Of a stretch of DNA of 5,293 bases, positions 1-5,293 are shown one piece after another (the stretch's first letter is position 1; every line of letters starts with the position of its first letter). Source of the DNA: Sulfurovum sp. (GTDB lineage Bacteria; Campylobacterota; Campylobacteria; Campylobacterales; Sulfurovaceae). The position numbers were made by a program, and so were the translations under genes. The DNA is taken from NCBI GenBank assembly GCA_024763575.1, contig JANTFF010000071.1, positions 1 through 5,293 on the forward strand, read 5' to 3'. The notes beneath the pieces are model-generated. The model ran no database searches and was not told the origin of the DNA. It saw nothing but the letters and a program-made list of their open reading frames with translations.

Positions 1-142
1 ATAAAGTAGTCCATTACATAGAACCAAAAAATAAAATCTTTGTCAACTTCAAATAAAGTTTTTAGACACAATACAGAAGCATATATTATAATAATTATTG
101 TAGTTAAATTGGAAAACTATAGTGAATCTGCTATATAAATAT
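1..142. other. Flank beyond the insertion sequence, no secure gene
   Basis: This AT-rich stretch lies outside the left inverted repeat. Two open frames use the same codon register on opposite strands. On the plus strand, positions 3-53 can be read as the tail of a protein ending ...IEPKNKIFVNFK, with a TAA stop at 54-56. On the minus strand, the frame is open from 116 down to the window edge and reads as a hydrophobic segment (for example DKDFIFWFYVMDYF). Its only ATG is at 14-12 and it has no ribosome binding site. Codon choice slightly favours the minus reading, because the plus reading uses many C-ending codons unlike the other genes here. Neither is long enough to call. The plus reading would make this a convergent intergenic gap into which the element jumped. 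Confidence 0.4.
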
Positions 143-157
143 CTGATGTTACGCCAA
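143..157 (+). repeat. Left terminal inverted repeat of the insertion sequence
   Basis: The sequence CTGATGTTACGCCAA is matched in inverted orientation at 1259-1273 with one mismatch at its third base. The 12 bases from 146 to 157 are perfect. It directly abuts the transposase stop codon (158-160). This is the transposase-distal (3') end of the element. Confidence 0.88.
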
Positions 158-1231
158 CTAAGAACATTTCAATTTCTCAACCTGATTATAAGCCGTAGAG
201 AGAGCTTGGATATATATCCTCTCCTTAATGGCAAAATGATTTAGACCATTATTAAGTCGAAGATATTCAAGCCGAATAAATCCACAAGTACAGAGAAAAA
301 CATGATTAAGTTGAGAGGTTTCTACTTTAGTAGGCGAATGTTCAATTTTGAGATTTTGTTTTAGTGATTTGTGATACTCCTCTATTTTCCACCGTCTTTT
401 GTAGATTTCAAGGATTTTACTGGTTATTAAGTCTATATCATTTGTTACGAGATACAGATAATTTGATTCGTCATCATCCCCGTCTTTTGAGACTTGTTTG
501 GTTATTTTTAAAGGGTTTTTATATCCTTCAAGATAAACCAAACGACTACTACAACCCCCTGTATCTACATCTGCAATACTAACATACTTTCCATTATTTT
601 TATCTTCAAGATTTAATGCCACTTTTCTATTCTTTTTTAGTGGACAAACAAACTTTTTCTCTAACACATCATTTATAAAAACTAAATTCTCTACACTTGA
701 AAACCACTTATCAAATAAGACATATCGGTATTTTAACTCATTATGAAAATGTAATATCTCTAATTTATCTCTCATTATCTCATTCTTTGTAAACATACTT
801 TTTTTAACTATCTTTTTCTTTTTTTTATCATATACCTCTTCTGTTTTTGTCACTATCTCATAGCCTAATGGTAATGAAATTCCACTAGCATCAGTATAAT
901 GAAAATTGAGCATCATTATACCTTTTGCATTTCTATGAATTGTATGGTCATAATGCCAACAAATCACCTCATTTGTTTTGCTATATGGCTTGTCCAACAG
1001 AGTATCATCTATTAGTAAACATCCATCCTTCTTATTTTCATAATTTCTCAATATTGGCTTCACATATTTCCATAATTCTTTATCTGTCTCTATTTCATCA
1101 TTTAGTAATAGCTTTTTTGTAAACATATCATGGCTATAATCTTTTCCTAAGATTTCTGACAATTTTGTCATCTCTATTTTTCCGAATGAGCTTATTAAAT
1201 AATTGATGTATATTTCTGATAGTGCTTTCAT
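158..1231 (-). CDS. IS4-type DDE transposase (357 aa)
   Basis: This is the cut-and-paste transposase of the surrounding element. All three parts of a DDE (RNase H-like) active site are visible: the first Asp in LLIDDTLLDKP (D75 or D76), the second in VLFDKWF (D174), and the Glu in the IS4 signature Y-(2)-R-(3)-E-(6)-K, here Y277, R280, E284 and K291 within YKRRWKIEEYHKSLK. The stretch between the second Asp and the Glu probably carries the beta-strand insertion typical of IS4-like enzymes. A lysine-rich patch lies at about residues 136-144. The length is ordinary for the superfamily, and no frameshift or internal stop is seen, so the gene looks functional. The ATG at 1231 is the first available start, because an in-frame stop lies about 22 bases upstream. 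No good ribosome binding site precedes it, suggesting weak translation. I cannot separate the IS4, IS701-like and related groups by eye. Confidence 0.9.
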   Translation of the reverse strand: MKALSEIYINYLISSFGKIEMTKLSEILGKDYSHDMFTKKLLLNDEIETDKELWKYVKPILRNYENKKDGCLLIDDTLLDKPYSKTNEVICWHYDHTIHRNAKGIMMLNFHYTDASGISLPLGYEIVTKTEEVYDKKKKKIVKKSMFTKNEIMRDKLEILHFHNELKYRYVLFDKWFSSVENLVFINDVLEKKFVCPLKKNRKVALNLEDKNNGKYVSIADVDTGGCSSRLVYLEGYKNPLKITKQVSKDGDDDESNYLYLVTNDIDLITSKILEIYKRRWKIEEYHKSLKQNLKIEHSPTKVETSQLNHVFLCTCGFIRLEYLRLNNGLNHFAIKERIYIQALSTAYNQVEKLKCS

Positions 1232-1258
1232 GTTTGCTATTTTATCATTTTTTTATTT

Positions 1259-1273
1259 TTGGCGTAACATTAG
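1259..1273 (-). repeat. Right terminal inverted repeat of the insertion sequence
   Basis: Read on the minus strand this is CTAATGTTACGCCAA, matching the left end (143-157) at 14 of 15 positions. It lies 27 bases upstream of the transposase start, so it marks the 5' end of the element relative to its gene. Confidence 0.88.
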
Positions 1274-1307
1274 TTAATAATATTTTTTATACTTAAAAAA
1301 AATAGTT

Positions 1308-2495
1308 TTAACAATGGTTGTTATCTATATAAAAGAGTGCTTTTTTTAGCATCTCCTCTTTTGGGTCTCCTAGTTGATGAGTTATATCATCAGGACTCTC
1401 ACATCCATCTGTAACAGCTAATCCATTAAAATAGTCATAAAAACCATTATAGTTTTCTATAACAAAATTGACAAGATAATATATATATACTCCATCAGTT
1501 TTACCCTCCATTCCTATAGGTTTACCGTGTGTTTTATCTCCTATCATTATGATATTCTCACCCAAATATGGTTTCATAGAATTTATAACTAACTCACTAG
1601 CACTAGCCGTATTCTGAGTAGTCAAAAATAGAATTTGCTCTAAATCTATAGAGTTATCATCTGTCTCAAATGTAGCTACTTGGTTTTTATTTTGATAGTT
1701 ATCATTCCATTTCATTTTAAATTGTAATTGATTATCTCTATCTCTTATAAATTTATCTAATAAAATAGAAGCTGTAATAACTGAACCTCCACCGTTATAT
1801 CTAAAATCCACAACCAATTTATCTATATTTTCTGATTTGAAATAGTCAAAAGCTTTATCTATCTCTTGTGTTGCTGTAGATGTAAATGAGTCTAATCTAA
1901 AATATCCTACTTTTTCTCCATTTGGGGTATATAGTATCTTTTTATCACTAACTTTAAAACTATACTCTTGTACTTTTATATATATGGTTATATTATTATG
2001 GGTAGAGTCTCTATATATATCAAATTTGACCTCCGTATCTAATTTAGTTGTATATGATAATATTTTCTCTATTGAGACATTTTCATCATCTATTTTTTTA
2101 ATTATATCCCCTCTTTTTAGTCCTGCTTTATATGCAGGTGAGTCTATACGAACAAATAGTACAACTACACTACCATTTATATCTACAGAAGCAAATCCAA
2201 ATCCACCAGATTTTTGATTGAGAAAGTTACTATTTTGTTGTTTAGTTAAAACCATACTCCATCTATCTTTTGGTTTATATCTCAAATCATCTATCATCTT
2301 GTTAGGAGAGTTATATCTATCCAAATCAACACTATCAGGTACTTTATTAGCCCAAAAGTATTGAGTTTTGAATAGATTATAGAGAAATGTTTTATAATCA
2401 TCAGAACTACTATGATTAGTTCCTCCACAACCTATATAAAATATACTAACTATAAAAAGTATTATGTATTTAAAATTAATTTCACTCATTTTCAT
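1308..2495 (-). CDS. S41 family (tail-specific protease-like) peptidase, predicted lipoprotein with PDZ domain
   Basis: This is a serine protease of the C-terminal processing type, predicted to be exported and lipid-anchored. The ATG at 2495 gives 395 residues. An equally possible ATG at 2489 removes two residues and makes an ATGAGTGA overlap with the permease stop. The longer open frame, back to 2567, would bury the signal peptide behind residues that overlap the permease gene, so I rejected it. A hydrophobic leader ends in YIGC, giving a lipidated Cys near residue 23, although Tyr at -3 is atypical. Next come an N-terminal helical part, a PDZ domain (about 96-180, with FVRIDSPAYKAGLKRGDII) and the S41 core (VVDFRYNGGG at about 228-237). 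The predicted catalytic dyad is S298 in TASASE and K325 in THGK. The Ser-Lys gap is 27 residues, against 25 in E. coli Tsp. Two Cys near the C-terminus (about 365 and 395, the last residue) could pair. Overlap with the permease implies translational coupling. The substrate is unknown. Confidence 0.86.
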   Translation of the reverse strand: MKMSEINFKYIILFIVSIFYIGCGGTNHSSSDDYKTFLYNLFKTQYFWANKVPDSVDLDRYNSPNKMIDDLRYKPKDRWSMVLTKQQNSNFLNQKSGGFGFASVDINGSVVVLFVRIDSPAYKAGLKRGDIIKKIDDENVSIEKILSYTTKLDTEVKFDIYRDSTHNNITIYIKVQEYSFKVSDKKILYTPNGEKVGYFRLDSFTSTATQEIDKAFDYFKSENIDKLVVDFRYNGGGSVITASILLDKFIRDRDNQLQFKMKWNDNYQNKNQVATFETDDNSIDLEQILFLTTQNTASASELVINSMKPYLGENIIMIGDKTHGKPIGMEGKTDGVYIYYLVNFVIENYNGFYDYFNGLAVTDGCESPDDITHQLGDPKEEMLKKALFYIDNNHC

Positions 2496-3228
2496 AAATA
2501 ACCAATGCACTAAAAATCCCACAAAATGAACCAATAAACACAATAGTATATCCAGTTGGTAAATCAAAGTAATATGATAAAATCATAGCCATAATAATAA
2601 TAGTTGACCCTACAATCCAAGCAAAAGGGAGTTTGGCAAATTTACTTTGTAAAAGTGCTATAAAAGCTGGAACAATCAAAAGTACAAATACCACTAAAAC
2701 TCCAGCAAGTTGAACAGATGAGGTTACAGTTAGAGCCAAAAGCCCAAAAAATAGCATCTCTTTATAGAGTCCACTTAATTTATGATAAAACTTCAAAAAC
2801 AGTATAGCTACTATACTATATAGTAAAAAAGGCTCAATCAAATCAGTTGTAGTAGTAAACAAAATATCAGTAGCTTGAAGTTTATTAAATAGTTCTGTTC
2901 CTTGTGTGGTATTAGATAGCAAAACAATAATACCACTAGCACCCAAGGCATAAAGCATTCCGATAAAAGCCTCTATATGTTTGACTCTATGAGTTGCTAT
3001 AGATATTAATGTTGCTCCAATTAGAGCAAATAGTAGTGTCAAGATAAAACTATAAGCCCCCTCAAAAAATAGAAGACTCACAGCTACTCCAATCGCTGCA
3101 AACTGACCAATAGCAAGGTCGGTAAAAATTACCCCTCGCTTGATAATCTCTAATCCAAAAATAGAGTGGATAAAAACTAACAGTATAGCCAATATAAATG
3201 CAGGATAGAGTAAACTAACTATTGACAT
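2482..3228 (-). CDS. znuB: Metal ABC transporter permease, ABC-3 family, ZnuB-like
   Basis: This inner-membrane subunit forms the channel of a binding-protein-dependent importer for zinc, or possibly manganese. At 248 residues it is a little short but normal for the family. It is almost entirely hydrophobic, with about seven or eight membrane segments. Recognisable ABC-3 family features, in order, are EIIKRGVIFTDLAIGQFAAIG (about residues 27-47), the conserved segment with HIEAFIGMLYALGAS (84-98), and VQLAGVLVVFVLLIVPA (172-188). The start ATG lies inside the end of the binding-protein gene, with a 10-base overlap, and only a weak AGAG precedes it, so translation is probably coupled. The end overlaps the S41 gene start. 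No ATP-binding partner gene lies on either side, which is unusual for this transporter type. The znuB symbol rests on family resemblance; the metal is not proven. Confidence 0.9.
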   Translation of the reverse strand: MSIVSLLYPAFILAILLVFIHSIFGLEIIKRGVIFTDLAIGQFAAIGVAVSLLFFEGAYSFILTLLFALIGATLISIATHRVKHIEAFIGMLYALGASGIIVLLSNTTQGTELFNKLQATDILFTTTTDLIEPFLLYSIVAILFLKFYHKLSGLYKEMLFFGLLALTVTSSVQLAGVLVVFVLLIVPAFIALLQSKFAKLPFAWIVGSTIIIMAMILSYYFDLPTGYTIVFIGSFCGIFSALVIYENE

Positions 3229-4100
3229 ATTCTCTGTGCTACCATTTTATAAAAACTCTCTAAATCATCAGCACCATCAACTGCACCAACATCTTGAGGA
3301 ACTATAGATACTTTAGCCCCTGTTTTATCAGCTATAAATTTAGCTGTTTTTTTCTCATGGTAAACATCTTGGAGTATTGTTTTTACATTTTGCTCTCTCA
3401 TACTATTTATTAGTTCTAATGTATGTTTGGAACTTGGTGTTATACCTGGTAATGGTTCGATATTTCCTATATCTTCTACACCATAAGCATTTAGTGCATA
3501 GTTAAATAGTTCATGATATTGAACTACCTTTTTACCTTTACAACTTTGATATTGGGTTTTTAGTTTTTTAGTCAAATCTTCCATTTTAGTAGCAAATGAT
3601 TTATAATTTGCTTCATAAGTTGATTTGTGGCTTGGGTCTATAATAGAAAGTTTCATACTAATCAATTTAGCAATAGGTATAATATTGTGAATATCTGTAG
3701 CAAAGTGAGGATTTCCATCTGGATGAACATCCCCATAAGCACGAGAAACATTTTTTGGTTTATCTATAAGTGTTACAACTCCACTCACATCCAAAAATCC
3801 ACTTCCTCCTGAATTAATCTTACCATTGTTTGCACTTTTTAAAAGTGGTGGTAACCAACCAATTTCAAGTTGTCCACCATTGATTATAAGTATATCTTCT
3901 CTTCTTAGTTTACCTATAAGTGAGGGTTTTGGCGTGATAAAGTGTGGGTCTAGTTTAGGATTAGCCAAAACATCAACTTTGACTAAATTACCTCCAATAG
4001 CTTTAGTTACCTCTCCTAAATAGTTATATGTTGTTGCAATATTTAGTTTTGCAAATATAGCTGTGGTTAGTAGTAGTGTTATTAATAATATCTTTTTCAT
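3219..4100 (-). CDS. znuA: Periplasmic metal-binding protein of an ABC transporter, ZnuA-like
   Basis: This 293-residue protein is a cluster A-I solute-binding protein that captures zinc (possibly manganese) and delivers it to the adjacent permease. A signal peptide is clear: MKK, a hydrophobic run, and likely cleavage after A17. Probable metal ligands are H53 in DPHFITPKPS, H132 in GNPHF and H196 in YHELFNYAL. The fourth is an acidic residue in the C-terminal VGAVDGADDLESFY region (270-284), which I cannot pin down. The loop before H132 (GDVHPDGNPH) is short and lacks the long His/Asp-rich insertion of E. coli ZnuA. Two Cys in the C-terminal lobe (C187 and C292) could form a disulfide. A strong AGGAG site supports the start. 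The gene follows the porin by 16 bases and overlaps the permease by 10, so all three are probably one transcript. Three His ligands favour zinc over manganese, but this is inference. Confidence 0.92.
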   Translation of the reverse strand: MKKILLITLLLTTAIFAKLNIATTYNYLGEVTKAIGGNLVKVDVLANPKLDPHFITPKPSLIGKLRREDILIINGGQLEIGWLPPLLKSANNGKINSGGSGFLDVSGVVTLIDKPKNVSRAYGDVHPDGNPHFATDIHNIIPIAKLISMKLSIIDPSHKSTYEANYKSFATKMEDLTKKLKTQYQSCKGKKVVQYHELFNYALNAYGVEDIGNIEPLPGITPSSKHTLELINSMREQNVKTILQDVYHEKKTAKFIADKTGAKVSIVPQDVGAVDGADDLESFYKMVAQRICQ

Positions 4101-4106
4101 TTTTTA

Positions 4107-4111
4107 CTCCT
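4107..4111 (-). promoter_or_regulatory. Ribosome binding site of the ZnuA-like gene
   Basis: The minus strand reads AGGAG here, six bases before the ATG at 4100-4098. It lies in the 16-base gap after the porin stop codon. It is the clearest Shine-Dalgarno site in the window and fixes the start of the binding-protein gene. It also implies independent, efficient translation of this gene, whereas the two downstream genes rely on overlaps. Confidence 0.8.
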
Positions 4112-4116
4112 CTATT

Positions 4117-5293
4117 TTAAAATGCGTGAGCTCCATGTGAGCCTGATTCTATAGTTAAATCTAACAATATCTCTTGTTCATCTTTTCTATTTCCTGCAAA
4201 AACTTTTGATTTATCATAAATGTATTGAAGTCTAATTTTAGAAAATTCAAATGGTTTATATTCAATTATTGCACTATATTTATTAAGATCATCTGGTTGA
4301 TTGGTTATATTTTTAAATAAGGTATCATAACGAACTCCTGTTGCCCAATTTTGATTATAATCATATACCAATTGAGTATAAGCTCCTGCTTGTTTAGCTG
4401 TTTGTTTATTTTTTAAATCTTTATCTCTATAAAGGAGTTCTGATTGCCATGTAAGAGAGCTATAACTATCGAAAATACTTTTTACTGTTAAATCTGCTCC
4501 ATATATGTCTGTTTTACCATTAATATTATCTCCGTGCATTAGTGTTGTACCTGCTAATATTGAACTATTATCAGTTATATCTAATCCACTTTTAATATAA
4601 CCAAGATTTAAATTATTGGTATCTGTCTCTCCAAAGCTTCGTTTATTACTCCCTTGCATAGCTTCATATCCTGCCATTAGATAGATTTCAGTTGGTGCTG
4701 TATAGGTCAATTGAATACCCTCATCACCCATTCCACCTGGTCCAAAATAGCTTTCAAAAACTAAAGGAATAGAAGAAAAATGCCAACTATGTTGATGTTT
4801 AGCATTAATTCGCCCAAAATCACTTTTAAATTTTCCTGCTTTTACTTTTAAACCATAGGGTAAAGCTTTAGTTGTAATATAAAGTTCTCCAATATGTAAG
4901 CCCTCTTTTTCAATATGAAGTGCCGTATTAACATCAAAATATGGGTCAACAGTAGAGTATATTTCCATCTCTCCATAGTTAAGATTAAATCCTCTTTTTT
5001 CATTAAAAGGTATCTCTCCTGCTGTAGTTATAAATCCAGGAATTGAATAATTACTATAATCTTTATTATTAATATTTCTAGCAACAGCACCCATATTTGC
5101 AATGAAAGCGATATTTGGCACAAATGCACTTTGATTAAAACTAGCACTGCCATTAATAGCTTTTTGCATCTTCTCTTCAAGTAATTTTTCTTGATTATTT
5201 TTTAGAGCTTTTTCCAATGACTCCACTCTTTTTTCTAAATCTGTGTCGTTTGCTTGTAGAAATAGAGTACCCATGATAGTTTCCCCTACTATA
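4117..5293 (-). CDS. Outer-membrane porin-like protein next to a metal transporter, 5' end probably beyond the window
   Basis: This is a predicted outer-membrane beta-barrel, with alternating polar and hydrophobic strands and a terminal Phe (GAHAF), the usual barrel-assembly signal. A short coiled-coil-like helix follows the signal peptide (about residues 11-40 counted from the ATG at 5274), as in several porin families. A histidine cluster, KHQHSWHF (H160, H162, H165), follows GKFKSDFGRINA and precedes a Gly-rich FGPGGMGDEG. Two more His lie in the last six residues. From the ATG at 5274 the leader would be only MGTLFLQA, too short for export. The frame stays open upstream to the window edge (IVGETI before the Met) and LQA|ND looks like a signal peptidase site, so the true start probably lies outside. 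An AGGGGA seven bases before that ATG leaves the shorter start possible. Spacing ties it to the metal transporter genes, so it may be an outer-membrane metal channel. Family and substrate are inferred. Confidence 0.78.
   Translation of the reverse strand, partial: IVGETIMGTLFLQANDTDLEKRVESLEKALKNNQEKLLEEKMQKAINGSASFNQSAFVPNIAFIANMGAVARNINNKDYSNYSIPGFITTAGEIPFNEKRGFNLNYGEMEIYSTVDPYFDVNTALHIEKEGLHIGELYITTKALPYGLKVKAGKFKSDFGRINAKHQHSWHFSSIPLVFESYFGPGGMGDEGIQLTYTAPTEIYLMAGYEAMQGSNKRSFGETDTNNLNLGYIKSGLDITDNSSILAGTTLMHGDNINGKTDIYGADLTVKSIFDSYSSLTWQSELLYRDKDLKNKQTAKQAGAYTQLVYDYNQNWATGVRYDTLFKNITNQPDDLNKYSAIIEYKPFEFSKIRLQYIYDKSKVFAGNRKDEQEILLDLTIESGSHGAHAF

Larger units (their letters stand above)
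143..1273 (-). mobile_element. Insertion sequence, IS4-type, about 1.13 kb, apparently intact
   Basis: A single transposase gene fills the space between two inverted repeats, which is the usual plan of a simple insertion sequence. The ends match at 14 of 15 positions (143-157 against 1259-1273), with a perfect 12-base core at 146-157 and 1259-1270. The transposase stop codon begins on the base immediately inside the left repeat, and the start lies 27 bases inside the right repeat. I found no convincing target-site duplication next to either choice of ends (143/1273 or 146/1270), so the exact outer boundary could differ by about three bases. The transposase points the same way as the upstream operon. 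The right end is 34 bases beyond the S41 protease stop codon. No known gene is interrupted. Confidence 0.88.

Noticed and set aside
12..46. Minus-strand promoter with TTGACA at 46-41
   Set aside because: The -35 match is perfect, but the hexamer 17 bases downstream (TTCTAT) is a poor -10, and both candidate reading frames run through the site.
364..582. Plus-strand open frame inside the transposase gene
   Set aside because: It is antisense to a well supported gene and has no recognisable domain. The same applies to plus-strand frames at 925-1122, 1984-2217, 3627-3812 and 3826-4023.
799..826. A7 and A8 runs on the coding strand of the transposase as a programmed frameshift site
   Set aside because: The transposase is a single uninterrupted frame with all catalytic motifs, so no frameshift is needed. 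The runs encode lysines.
1281..1304. Hairpin TATTTTTT / AAAAAATA with an 8-base loop between the S41 gene and the insertion sequence, as a terminator
   Set aside because: The stem is perfect over 8 pairs but entirely A/T, and no U-run follows it in the direction of transcription. In such AT-rich DNA it is likely chance.
2496..2567. Longer N-terminus for the S41 protein starting at 2567
   Set aside because: These codons lie wholly inside the permease gene in another frame, and would place extra residues ahead of a clean lipoprotein signal peptide. The ATG at 2495 or 2489 fits better.
5282..5287. AGGGGA as the true ribosome binding site of the porin gene
   Set aside because: It is well placed for the ATG at 5274, but that start leaves only about eight residues before the predicted cleavage site. 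It is kept as a possibility in the gene entry, not as a separate feature.

Overview
The window is AT-rich DNA whose predicted proteins are rich in Lys, Ile and Asn. Together with a porin lying directly upstream of a zinc-type substrate-binding protein, this suggests a Campylobacterota-like (epsilonproteobacterial) genome of the Sulfurimonas/Sulfurovum/Arcobacter kind. That placement is inferred from composition and protein style, not from a marker gene. Every confidently called gene is on the minus strand, so transcription runs from high to low coordinates.

Layout in transcription order: (1) 5293-4117, an outer-membrane beta-barrel porin-like protein, probably missing the start of its signal peptide at the window edge. 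(2) 4100-3219, a periplasmic metal-binding protein of the ZnuA/cluster A-I type, with a clear ribosome binding site. (3) 3228-2482, an ABC-3 family metal permease of the ZnuB type, overlapping the previous gene by 10 bases. (4) about 2495-1308, a predicted lipoprotein with PDZ and S41 (tail-specific protease-like) domains, whose start overlaps the end of the permease gene. (5) 1273-143, an apparently intact insertion sequence with 15-base imperfect terminal inverted repeats and a 357-residue IS4-type DDE transposase. (6) 142-1, a short flank without a secure gene.

Genes 1 to 4 are spaced or overlapped like one operon. The simplest reading is a zinc (or other divalent metal) uptake module: the porin lets metal or a metal complex cross the outer membrane, the binding protein captures it in the periplasm, and the permease moves it across the inner membrane. 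The ATPase such a transporter needs (ZnuC-type) is not between its partners or anywhere else in the window, so it must be encoded upstream of the porin or elsewhere. The S41 lipoprotein appears translationally coupled to the permease; its role in metal supply is not evident. The insertion sequence sits 34 bases past the protease stop codon, in the same orientation as the operon, and breaks no identifiable gene.

I see no RNA genes, CRISPR array or wholly new system. The points most worth following are the missing ATPase, the porin with clustered histidines, and the coupled periplasmic protease.
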